This document shows, one piece after another, positions 26,690 to 36,968 of a DNA stretch of 64,000 nt. The stretch covers positions 298,933 to 362,932 of the forward strand of contig NW_003546279.1 in NCBI RefSeq assembly GCF_000090795.2, read 5' to 3'. Position numbers and translations under genes: made by a program. Below the pieces are notes generated by a model, which had not been told where the DNA came from, ran no database searches, and saw only the letters and a list, made by a program, of their open reading frames with translations. This DNA is from Amphimedon queenslandica (Eukaryota; Porifera; Demospongiae; Haplosclerida; Niphatidae). Position 1 is the stretch's first letter; every line of letters begins with the position of its first letter.

Positions 26690-27249
26690 GAAATTGCTCA
26701 ATAAAGTGCAAGATATGCAGCTGTAGGTGTGGCAGGATGAAAGCCATATACAGGTTCCATACTGTAATTACAATAACAACAATAATAATAATTTTGAATT
26801 TATTTAAAATGTTAAGGTGAGACAAGATTATGGCTTACCCAATAGGCAAACCTGTTCTTGACTCTGTTAATCTTCTTTATTTGGCCTCCTCTTAAAGACT
26901 GAAGCAACCTAATAAACAACATTAAATATTAATAATAATATTAACATTATTATTAATAAAATATTATTAAATATCATGTACTTACTCGCAAAGGATGATC
27001 CCATCTTGTACAAAATCAAATAATGATTGATCCTCTTTTTTAATAGCTCCAGTGCAATCCTGTTAATAATTAATACAATAAATAAATAAATAAATAATCT
27101 AATTAATACAAATATAATATAATTTTTCATACCTCGATCCACTTCAAAACAGACTCTACAGCTTCAGAGTAAGAATAATGTAAAATGACATCCTCATCTT
27201 TCATCGAACGGCACTTCATTTTAAAACCAACCACTGCTGACTCAGTCAT
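20309..27249 (-). CDS. Multidomain scaffold: CH-PDZ-L27-PDZ-SH3-guanylate kinase
   Basis: Read on -. Exons from 27249 encode a calponin-homology domain: YSEAVESVLKWIE, DCTGAIKKEDQSLFDFVQDG, IILCELLQSL, KKINRVKNRFAYW, and ENFSFFIQSCRSLGLQDWQL ending FDPEDLL near 26585. It resembles the single CH of LMO7/LIMCH1. A small exon (NQEDKTHK, near 26271-26247) keeps phase into a long Ser/Pro-rich exon near 26040. A PDZ domain follows (24900-24600: DFGFTVSKDNADIIIGD, GLKEGDVLIKINEIL), then a linker with five 10-residue repeats, an L27-like helix region (23600-23450), a second PDZ (22800-22520: GVLREGDELLEINGIALIGK), SH3 (22080-21720: PCKELALSFSKGEILEI, DDPDWW) and guanylate kinase (from 21330: IVLIGAPSVGRRTL, GEMNGREYHFISREEMEEYI, end QWVPSSW). 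The C-terminal half matches PALS1/MPP5, a polarity-complex scaffold. All checked joins keep frame; whether one mRNA spans everything is inferred. Confidence 0.78.
22110..22500. repeat. 177-bp repeat family, about two units in a MAGUK intron
   Basis: Two near-complete units with CTTTCTACACAGCATAAGGA, CATCAATATGTATCAGAAAA and CATTTTTTGGAAAAAACCAT, in the intron between the second-PDZ exons and the SH3 exons. Open frames read through it are by-products. Confidence 0.85.
24363..24500 (-). repeat. Coding 30-bp minisatellite (SLATTAPSNG repeats)
   Basis: Five tandem 30-bp units within the MAGUK linker exon encode a ten-residue motif of the form SLATTAPSNG, with few changes between units. They lie just after the first PDZ domain. 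The near identity suggests recent expansion or conversion. Confidence 0.85.
26409..26515. mobile_element. Very short inverted-repeat element (MITE-like)
   Basis: The 107-bp element has 26-bp inverted ends, left beginning AGTGTAGCCTCTATAATAAG and right ending AAAGAGGCTACACT, with two mismatches between arms. The motif CTCTATAATAAGGACACC is typical of pogo/Tigger-type ends, but no clear target duplication is seen. It sits in the intron after the CH-coding exons of the scaffold gene. Confidence 0.65.
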
Positions 27250-27307
27250 CCTACATTAATAATAACCAATAAATCACTTGATACATTATTATTATTATTA
27301 ATTAATA

Positions 27308-27355
<48 letters not shown>

Positions 27356-27371
27356 AAATGAAGTCAGTACA

Positions 27372-27455
<84 letters not shown>

Positions 27456-28289
27456 TAACATGACAAGTTTATTTACAATAAGTTACATGTTATCTTTTCC
27501 TATGCTCCATAACTTCCATTAAAAATAAATCAGTTACTATACACATCATGTACTATTAATAAGTTAAAGTATGCCTGTAATGCACATTGTGTACTACTAA
27601 TGAGGACTCATGATGATAAGGAGGGAAGATCCTCTATTAATGATTAATATTCCTCAGTATATAGCCATGTGTTTAAAGTACATGTAGGTGTTGTGTATAA
27701 TAATAGTCTATTGTTTACATATCAGAGCCTGAGGGAGTAAGAATTCTATCAATGATCTATGACGTTACTATAGCAACACTGGGTGCAAGTGGGAATATCT
27801 CTTGTAATAACCTCACCCCCCCCCTTACCTCTCTCTCTCTCTCACACACAGTGGTACCCTACAGTCATATCCATTATTGCATTATACAGATGAAGCAGTG
27901 AGTCAAAAGGCTTCAATTGAAACTATACTATAATAATTTACTATCAAATTATCATAAGCCACAGTATAATCTCGAGTACAATACTATTGTTGATTAGATT
28001 TGTACCTATACAAGTCCTTTACCTCGTCCAGTTAGTCACTAGTGGCTCCAGTAGCTCCTCTAAAGGTCAGGAGGTCTTAAAGACTACTAATGGTCGACCA
28101 CACAGGATTTAACATGCACAGTACAACTTCACACTAAAATTTATCAAGCCACGCCCATCCAATTGGATACCGTTTATACTCTAATTTACAATAATTATTT
28201 TGATTTTGTCTCCACCCCTTATTAATGAATGATACCGTAGATATCTGGTCTCCTCTTATTTAACGTATTACTTTTAATCCACCAAATCA
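27250..28289. promoter_or_regulatory. 1.04-kb divergent intergenic region between scaffold gene and SEL1L
   Basis: Non-coding. A 3' splice site (TTATTAATGTAG) ends one base before the scaffold ATG, so part of this is its 5' UTR intron. It includes an ATT microsatellite (about 27284-27353) and a 76-bp GT array (27374-27449). A CT/CA-rich stretch lies near 27830-27850. No further gene seen; the promoters of both neighbours should lie here. Confidence 0.6.
27374..27449. repeat. (GT)n microsatellite
   Basis: About 38 uninterrupted GT units. Alternating purine-pyrimidine tract able to form Z-DNA, upstream of the scaffold gene start. Confidence 0.97.
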
Positions 28290-31200
28290 ATGAAGGCCAT
28301 TTTATTGTTAATATTATTGACTACATTTCCATTAATTAAAAGTAAAATAATTATATAAAAGCTTTTTATTATGTTATTATTATTATATTTATGTATTTTA
28401 GGTGATGATTCAAGGCCACAGTCATCACAAACTTTAAAGAACAACAACAACGATGATGATGATGATAAAAGTAAGACAAACACTAATTAATAGTCATAAC
28501 TATTTATTGTTTTATTTTTAGAGGTAGAGGGAGGAGATGAGGTTGAATTGAGTGACGAAGGCCAACCACCTGATGGTGTAGGTGGTAACCATGACGATGA
28601 CACCAGTCGCCATGATGACTCGGATCACCATGACGACAATCAGTTAAAAGATAAGACCAAAGGCACAGAAGAGGAGGAAGAGATGAAACCGACTGACATT
28701 GAAGAGGAGGAGGAACCAAGAGACAGTAATGTCTGCTGAATTAAAGTGACACGTTTATATTAATATTGTATAGGAGATTATAGAACTGCACTTGAACTTA
28801 TTACTAGATATAACTTTGAAGATAAAGCAAAGTAAATATTAATAATTAATAATAATATTAATTAATTGGTTGATTAATAAAGAGGTTATGAGCTATTGAA
28901 AGAAGTGGCTAGTGATGGTAACAATAAAGCAGTTGAACAGCTGGCATACGGATACCTTGTAATAACTATTAATAATTATTAATTAACCATCTGTCAATAA
29001 CTAGTATGGACATGTCCTTAAGAGAAACTTTAGTAAATCTTTTGAGTTGTTCACTAAACTATCAAACAAAGGATATCCTTCAGGACAACAAGTAAACAAC
29101 AACAACCCCAACAAATTATTTTATTTATTGTTTGTTTATTTTAGGGTTTAGGGTTTTTGTATTCTCTTGGCATTGGAGTAAACTCAAGTCAAGCTAAAGT
29201 ATACAGAATATTTATTAATTGATTTTCAATTAATTTTATTAGGCAATTTTGTATTATACATTTGGAGCACTGGGAGGAAACAGTTTTTCACAAATGATAT
29301 CAGTTAGTTCATATATTTATTTGTTTGTTTATTTTATTTGTTTGTTTGTTTTATTTTAAAGGGATATCGTGCTTTTCACGGTGTGGCTACTCCCCAAAGT
29401 TGTGAAACTGCTTTATCATATTATAGGAAAGTGGCCAGTAAAGGTATTAATAACCATTAATAACTATTAATAACTATTAATGACCATTACTAACTGCTAA
29501 TAACTACTGATGACAATTGATAACTGCAGTTGCTAAGGATGCTTCCATATTTGGAGGGTCACACACTATCAGTAAAATAAGACTGATAGAGGAAGACGAA
29601 GAAGTAATTAATAATCAATCAATCAATTAGTTAATTATTTATTCATAGTCTAGTGTGTTTGCTGGTATCACGGATGATGAGGTCGACCATTATAAAGACG
29701 TGTTTGCTGACAGTGGTGCACAGGTATCTCATTAATTAATTAATTATTAATTAATTATATTTATAGCTATCCCTTGGACTTTATTACTTATTTGGGCTGG
29801 GCGGAGTTGAAAGAAATTTACCAGTAACCAATAATTAATTGAATAATTAATAATAAATGTTTTATTAGCTAGCACTTGATCTGTTGCAAAGAGCTGATTC
29901 CCCAATTGCTTATGGACTCATTGGAAGGGTAAGCCAGAAACCACGCCTACCTCATTAATACCTAATAGATCTACGCTGAGGGGAGCCCACCTGAGATACC
30001 TCAGAGTAACGAGACGGCCATTAGGTATTTTAAAAAAGCTATTGAACATGTACGTCTGCATGCACACACGCATGCACGCATATCATTATAAATTAATTTT
30101 ATTAATAGAAAACAGCCGAAGGCTACACTGGACTGGGTATTATGTACTTCTATGGCCTAGGGGTTAAAAAAGTAATTAATGAATTAATCAATTATTATTA
30201 TTGTTGCATAGGATTATACTCATGCAATGGAGTTGTTCCAGACAGCTGTCGATAAAGGATCACCCGAGGCTCACCTCTACCTGGGGATGGGATACTTATG
30301 TACAGGAACTGTTTGTTGTTGATTCATGTTGTTGTTTGTTTGTTTGTTTGTTAGACGGGTTAGGTAAACAGGCCAATCCAGTTCGTGGAGTGTCCAGTTT
30401 ACAGATATCATCATCTCAAGGAGGTACTTAATAAATTAATTGATAATTAATTGATTGATTAATGAGTAGGTCATATATTAGCCCAGTTTCATTTAGCTGA
30501 GGCGTTAACTAAAGGATTGACAGGAAGAAAGAATTGTAATCAAGCAGTAGAAGTATGGATCATTTATTCATTTATTTATTTATTTATTTTTAGTTGTATA
30601 AATCTGTTTCGGAGAGGGGGAAGTGGGCGTGGCTACACAGGGAAGCATATCATTTATACACAACAGGAGACGCTGACTCAGCATTATTGATGTATTTACA
30701 TTTGGGAGAACTGGGCATTGAAGTGGCGCAATGTAACGCTGGGTTTATACTGGAGGAAGGTGAATAATGATGATAATAATAATAATAATAATTCTTTTAT
30801 TAGATGAAACTAGTGTAATGTTAAATAAAACTGAAATTTTAAAGAGAGCACTAGTAATGTGGAGCAGATCAGCAACACAAGGTAACAAGGTCCTCTACCT
30901 TTTTCCAAAAAATGGCTCAAAAATCACCCCAAATTTTTATTACATTTTCTGATACATATTGATGTCCTTATGCTGTGTAGAACGTTTGAGCTGACTCCTA
31001 GTTCAAATTTCCAAGTTATGGCCATTCACTTTGTTTCATTCCTGAAGGTTACAGTGCTGCTCGTGTTAAATTGGGTGATTATTATTATTACGGGTATGGG
31101 ACAGAGACGGACCATGTACTAGCAGCTGAACAATATCGGCTAGCATCAGACCGTATGGGTAACGCACAAGCCATGTTTAATCTGGGCTACATGTATGAAA

Positions 31201-31573
31201 ACGGTATTGGGTTACAAAAGGTGAGGCTCCACCTATTAGCTCCACCCACTAATTATCATTCCAGGACTATCACTTGGCAAAGAGATATTATGATTTGTCG
31301 TATCAGTCCAGCCCTGAGGCAGCTGTTCCTGTCAATATTGCACTCCTTAAACTCAACGCTTTATTCTATTATGACACCATATTAAAGGTATCCTTAATAT
31401 TTATTAATAATGACCTCATTCTCTCTCTTTAGGCAGTGCAAAGTAGTGAAAGATACAATTCTTTATTTGATAATGTGTTTATTGCGTTGCTAGGAGACGA
31501 GTGGGACATTTACATAATAGCTATTCTCTGTGTATTTCTAGCTCTCCTGGTCAGGTGGTACAGGAGAAGATGA
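28290..31573 (+). CDS. SEL1L: SEL1L-like ERAD adaptor with Sel1 repeats
   Basis: ER membrane partner of the ubiquitin ligase HRD1 in ER-associated degradation. Exon 1 encodes a signal peptide (MKAILLLILLTTFPLIK). Next comes an Asp/Glu/His-rich luminal segment (DDDDDK; EEEEEM), then many small exons, each roughly one Sel1 (TPR-like) repeat: DYRTALELITRYNFEDKAK, FGALGGNSFSQMISGYRAFH, GYTGLGIMYFYGLGVKKDY, AHLYLGMGYLYG-type units, and NAQAMFNLGYMYENGIGLQK near the end. A C-terminal membrane helix (IYIIAILCVFLALLVRW) and short basic tail YRRR precede the stop at 31571-31573. This order (signal, acidic region, three Sel1 clusters, one membrane span) matches SEL1L. A long acidic tract replaces the fibronectin II domain of vertebrate SEL1L. 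One copy of the 177-bp repeat lies in an intron near 30.9 kb. Confidence 0.9.
30893..31045. repeat. Single 177-bp repeat copy in a SEL1L intron
   Basis: Reverse-oriented copy with CCAAAAAATGGCTCAAAAAT, TTTTTATTACATTTTCTGAT and TTGAGCTGACTCC, filling the intron between 30882 and 31047. Confidence 0.85.
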
Positions 31574-31751
31574 ACTATTTATCATTACATTATAGCTTCA
31601 CTTTCTAATTTGATGCCATTTTAATTTGAATTTCAATTTTCAAATTTTTACTGCTCATGCGCAGTAGAAATGAGTATAAGAAGGTGTGGCGGTTAATTTC
31701 AAGCCAGTGGCCCAGTGAAGGTGTCAACTGCTGAAAGATTCTTTGAAGGAG

Positions 31752-33404
31752 ATGAAGTCTTCTTATTCTCCAACCTCTCTCGCTCAAAGGAGCTTGTTGC
31801 ATCCTAAGGCAACCTGGTAGTCCAGTCCTTTAGCTGATACACTATTGCTGCTCCTGTTTTTGTAGTTGCACTAAATCTGATGTGTTTTGTGCTCAGTTTA
31901 GCAAGAAAGGAGAGTTAGTGGCTGGTTCTTTGTCTGATGGATCTGTTATGGTATTATGTGTTCATTATTGTTAATTAATTATTGTTATTATTAAAAGGTG
32001 TTTGATTCTGCAGGTGGTAGTATGGTATACAAGCTACCCTTACCCTCATTTCAAGATGGCTACCCTGCTACAGCTGTCAAATTTAGATCGAACGACTTAG
32101 GAGACATTAGCAATGTTGCCCTTGTTGCCTGTAAATTAATAACTGTAAAAAATGGAGTATTTCTCTCTCTCTCTCCCTCAGATTCATCAGGTCATGTTCA
32201 TCAATGGCACGTACCAACTGGTAAGAGTTTGAACCAGTCGATAGAGAAGAGACAAACACTAGCAGCTGCTTACTCCTCTGATTCAAGCACATACGCTACC
32301 TCAGGCTCTGACTGTAAACTAATGATATACGACTCTCTCTCTGGACAGAATATAAACACACTGGAGGCAAGGTACGCTACAGCTGGTATAGTACAGCTGG
32401 TGGTATAGTACAGCTGATGGGGACTAGGGTGGGATTCCTTTTGATTGGTGGGTGGTTCATTTTGGTTGTATCAAAATGCTAAATTAACTTAAGTTTTCTC
32501 ACTAATAATAACTAATACTCCTCCAGTTCCTCACTGACACTAATGGACGGACACATGAACAGGGTCTTTGCTTTAAGGTACCACCCGACGGACCCCTCCC
32601 TCCTGGTCTCCGGAGGGTGGGACAACACCGTCCAGTTCTGGGACCTAAGAATAGACCACGCTGTACGGTACGTGTTACCATAGCAACACCTCTAGTTATT
32701 AATAGTTATTAGTAAGTTATCCGGTCCTCATATCTGTGGGGACTCTCTTGACATTGAACCACACTCCCTCCACATTGCTACTGGATCATGGAGATATGAC
32801 ACTCCTTTAGAAGTAATTTATTTATTTGTTTGTTTGTTTGTTTGTTTATTTGTATTGTTTGTTTATTTATAGATTTGGGATTATGGTTCAGGTAAACTCA
32901 TAACTCAATTACAGTCTTGTACTGGCACTAAGGTAAGAGCTGTCTGTCATTTTGAATTATAATCTGTTAAGGATATAAAAATAACTATTATTGTGTATAA
33001 AAATACAGTCTTTGTCCTTGATCTATATTATTATATTCTCTTTGAGCTAGTTCTTATCATAAATATTAATAATTTGATTCAAAAGTTGAGATAGTTATAT
33101 TTTGTGCAGCTGTATGCCACCTGCTGGATCAATGAGAGACATTTACTGATTGGAGGGTCACAGAAACACACAGCAGCTGTCATTGACGTTCAAAATGATA
33201 AAGTAATTATTAAATAATTATTGTTTTATTTATTATTGCCTAATACAGGTAGTTGGTGATTTGAAGGATCTGTCAGCAGGTGTCTACAGTGTCCATTATA
33301 ATTCAGTTAATAAGAATGTGGCAATAGCTAGCGGAAGCAAGATACATATATGCTCCGCCCTCTTCTTTCAAAATAAAACCCCACCCCCTTTCACGACAGA
33401 CTAG
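31752..33404 (+). CDS. WD40-repeat protein
   Basis: Multi-exon beta-propeller protein of unknown role. Start ATG at 31752 (MKSSYSPTSLAQRSLLHPKA) is chosen because its exon, ending at 31816, joins in phase 2 to the exon at 31866 (CTKSDVFCAQFSKKGELVAG). WD-type units follow: LSDGSVMVFDSAGG, SSGHVHQWHVPTGKSL, SDCKLMIYDSLSGQNINTLE, GHMNRVFALRYHPTDPSLLV with SGGWDNTVQFWDLRIDHAVR, TGSWRYDTPLEIWDYGSG, and later GGSQKHTAAVIDVQNDK. Six or seven blades are likely. No signal peptide or other domain. I cannot name an orthologue; WD proteins of this kind serve as complex scaffolds. Its stop is 164 bp from the convergent CEP170-like stop. Confidence 0.75.
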
Positions 33405-33567
33405 TATAATGACTGCAACCCGATCACTATTATTAATTATTAATTAATTAATAAATAAATTTAAAAACATTATGCACACTGATATGTTTTTAAAATTAAA
33501 AAAAGACAATTAAAAAGAAAAATTGATTATAATGATTATAAAATCACATAATAATGTGCATGTATGT

Positions 33568-35252
33568 TCAAAGATTTGCTTCACTTGGAGCAGATACTTC
33601 AGTTGAATATTGTTTCTCTTCACCTTCTCTGCCCTCCATTTTAACATCAGGTTCTGATGGAGTACTAGTTATAACTAGCAATGGGGTACTGGAACTGCTA
33701 GCATCATCAGCTTCTGTTAATAATAATAATCATAATCATTTATTATCATTAGCAGCACCTGTGTCAATGTCATCTTCTATCGACACGATCTCACACAACG
33801 ACTTGTTAATTTCTAACAACAAACAAATAACTAAACAATTAATTGAGCCTGTGTTATAATATCTTTTACCTTTTAATGATTCTTCACTCTCCACAATGTA
33901 TTGACAAATCTTGTCATATTCCTAAGGACATCAACAATACATTTACATGTAGGCAAGAGTAGGTTATAAGACTGAAAAGAAGGCTGCCAGGTTTACATAC
34001 ATCGGCTCCAATTTATAAATTTTTGGAAACCTTTGATTCAAACTCTCAATGCTCACCCACACACACTCACAGAGCTATAGACTTTCCATTGTGGTAGTTG
34101 AATTGTCTTTAATGGAGTAATCTTAATGTCAGTATAACTAACAGCTGCTCCTTCTTGGAGGACATCAGTTAACTTTCTAAATTAAGAATATTATTTATTA
34201 ATTAATTTATTTACTTTATATTTGAACTTGTTGTTGCAGTTAATGATGCTAGCATTTTTAGTCTTTCTTCAATAGATGACAATAACAACCGATGGGGTAT
34301 CTGTAAACAAAGACACAAACAATAATGAAACTATATTTGTACAGTATAGATTACCTCTTTATTTTCATTCCATTGCTTTCTGGTAACTTTACTCTTCTCA
34401 TCTACTGGAGCTTTCCTACAACATTGATAACTCAACACTGGTGCTCATCTTACTAACTTATTATCAGTTTTAGTTGTAAGTGGTCTGCTGCTGGTAATTC
34501 TCATTGAAGCAGACCTCCCTCTAATGGCTGATCCTTCTTCTTTCATTGCTCTCCTCCCCTCCATCTTTACTGTGCCACCCCCTCTCTCAAACTTTGCTTT
34601 AATGGAGGAGCTGTTGCTAGGGCCGTTACTAGGTGTGGTAGTAGGAGGATTGTTCCTTGTCCTTGCGATGAGAGTTGAACTCCTCATTATTCGTCTGCTG
34701 CTAGTCACCTCCTTATTCTCCTCTCCTTTCTTGTTGCTAGGGCTGTTGCTAGGGAGTGGAGCCCTACTAGGTGATAACGATGATGCTCGTACTTTCCTAT
34801 CCTTTGATGTGGGAGGGGTCAGGGTCTGTCGTCTGAGGTCAATATCACCAGAGAAGGATAAAGGTCTGGATCTGTTGGTCAGTGACAGAGACCTTGGAGT
34901 AGGTTTTAACTTCTTTGGTGATTCAAACTCAATCGTGAAACTAGCAGACTCTCCTTTAGATTCCTTAGGTTCCTCTTTACTATGAGGCTCATCTTTAAAA
35001 ACCCGAGGGTCCCGAGGGTCCTGAGAGTCTTCAAGTACTTGATTAGTTCTTGTGTCCTTATGATTCTTGGAGTCATTATGACTAGTATCATCACCCTCAC
35101 CCCACCAGGCTGGTACCCCATAGAGAGGTGATCCAATGCTGGAGCGTTTAGTATCAGCCAATGGAGGGGATACAGGGGGAGGGAGGGAGTGTGGTGAGGG
35201 GGTGAGGCTTGAAGATCCCACAGGTGTGGTTAAGTTAATTTGAGGTACCACC

Positions 35253-35304
<52 letters not shown>

Positions 35305-35903
35305 CAATAATATCATTAATTTATTGTACTTTTGTACTGTCTTTAGCTCCGCCCTCTTTTACTCCACTAGGTGTTGGGTTATTTAAAGTTAAATCAACTC
35401 TAAATACCTGACCAGTACCTATCCATTGTAACATGATATTAACATGATATTAGCATGATATTAACATGATATTAACATGATATTGTATTATCACTTACAA
35501 TATCCAAATTTTATGCTGTCTCTTTGTTCTAATAATTTTGAAGTTCCTCTTAACGGAAACTGATTGATGTATGTCTAATTAATTAATAATTAATATTTAA
35601 ATAATTCAATGATTAATAATTCAATAGACTAGCTCACTCCATTGGCTGTGTTTAGATCATGTATACTGAACTGACGTCTCACATTATCCCATTTAATATC
35701 AGCATGCTTCGCATCAACAGAATGATCCTATTATCATTAATATTAATCATCAATATTATAATTATTTTAAAATATTCTTCACTTACATTTATTACAATGT
35801 CACAGGAACCGTTTCGTCCTATTGTTAGTATTTCTCTTTCATTTAAATTGTAAGTATGTCCCAGTCCAATAGTGAGGCTTTCTCTTAAGCACCATCTCTC
35901 CAT
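33568..35903 (-). CDS. CEP170-like FHA-domain protein
   Basis: Starts at 35903 (MERWCLRESLTIGL). The first four exons encode an FHA phosphopeptide-binding domain: NEREILTIGRNGSCDIVIN, DHSVDAKHADIKWDN, FSIHDLNTANG, then a TYIN-type turn and DSIKFGY. A long Ser/Pro/Arg-rich exon (35251-34460) is likely disordered and basic (SSRRIMRSSTLIARTRNN). C-terminal exons encode helical segments (IPHRLLLSSIEERLKMLAS, EYDKICQYIVESEESLK) and end GEANL-like at 33568. An N-terminal FHA followed by a basic Ser-rich body is the layout of CEP170 and CEP170B, centrosome and microtubule proteins; this copy is much shorter (vertebrate forms exceed 1400 residues). It shares a 160-bp divergent region with the CD225 gene. 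Confidence 0.68.
35254..35302. repeat. (TAA)n microsatellite in the CEP170-like gene
   Basis: About sixteen tandem AAT units in the intron following the FHA exons. Confidence 0.95.
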
Positions 35904-36063
35904 TCTCTCTCTGCTTGCAACGATTGCATATCCGGCAATTATTGACAATTAATTAATTTAAACCACGCCCAAAATGAAGGGTCACACCCATAATAAGGCG
36001 TGTCAACAATATCCGGAGATATCTCGTGTGACGCACTATTCAGTAAACTAAGCTGACTTCATC

Positions 36064-36786
36064 ATGGAAGAAAAGCAAAAGCTAAAAGGTGAGCAACTGA
36101 GCATCTGCATTTCTTTTAAATGTATAATGTTTTTGTGTAATTATTGTTAGATGATGTTCCTCCAAGCTATTCAGCACTACCTCCAAAGGAAGGATATTCT
36201 CCAGTTATTGTTAGTACCTACCGTATAGCTGGAAATATTTGCTGGAATTTAATTTTGCTGTTTGCTGTTCATCATAAAAACGCACAATTTAATTCCGCAA
36301 AGCATTATAAGTAATGGGTGTATCAACAGTACACGCCTACACCAGCAAAATTAAATTCCACAAACATTAAAATTAGCTATATTGGTACAAAATCGCAAAA
36401 TATAATTCCCGCAAACTTTTCCAGCTATACGGTATGCATTTCTATTGCAGTTTATCTGTTGCTGTTTTGCTCAATAGGTGGTTGATAAACCTCCAGATTA
36501 CCTCTGGCTCTCTGTGTTTACTATTGCATGTTGTTTTTGGCCAGTGAGTATACTTGCAATACTCAAGTCCATTGAAGTAAGGAGCCATATTGTGGCCGGT
36601 AGAGTGGAAGAGGCCAAACGAGCCTCAAGACAAGCCAAGAGATACAACTTACTGTCAATTTGTCTCAACTTATCAATGATATTCATGATCTATGCTGTTA
36701 CCATATTGGCACTGACACCAGTGTGGATACTGATAGCAAGAGGGAACCAAACTGATTCGAACAATAATGATACTAATTATATCTGA
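36064..36786 (+). CDS. CD225/dispanin-family membrane protein (IFITM-like)
   Basis: Three exons: 36064-36088, one beginning DDVPPSYSALPPKEGYSPVI (near 36151-36210), and 36478-36786, with phases agreeing. The N-terminus has a PPSY motif, which can bind WW-domain ubiquitin ligases. Then comes the CD225 fold: PPDYLWLSVFTIACCFWPVS, a first membrane-associated helix with a CC pair (possible palmitoylation), the conserved basic loop AKRASRQAKRYNLLSI, and a second helix (LSMIFMIYAVTILALTPVWIL). Related proteins include IFITM antiviral restriction factors, PRRT2 and SynDIG. Role here is unknown; membrane organisation or fusion control is inferred from the family. Intron 2 contains a MITE. Confidence 0.82.
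36219..36434. mobile_element. MITE with TA duplication in CD225 intron
   Basis: Element 36221-36432 (212 bp), flanked by TA on both sides. The left end reads CCGTATAGCTGGAAATATTT and the right end is its near inverse (TTTTCCAGCTATACGG). A second inner pair, GGAATTTAATTTTGC and GCAAAATTAAATTCC, is also inverted. TA duplication and long inverted ends point to a Tc1/mariner-type non-autonomous element. No coding capacity. Confidence 0.82.
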
Positions 36787-36968
36787 CACTTGTATATTGC
36801 TACTTTTATTGCTAATCAAATGCTGTTTTATCTCATTATTCCTTTGTTATTGTGTAAATTTGCAAAATAATTAACATAATTTAGACAATGACACATTTTA
36901 CTTCAATATCTGCAGCGATTGCTGGTCATTTTTCAATGATTAAAGTGTGTTCTCTTCTTTCCATTATT

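Noticed and set aside
27246-27461. Open frame rich in His-Thr and Asn on -
   Set aside because: Translation of GT and ATT microsatellites in the 5' intron of the scaffold gene.
33554-33859. Open frame on + of about 101 codons
   Set aside because: It is antisense to the last exons of the CEP170-like gene, whose splice sites and phases fit on -.
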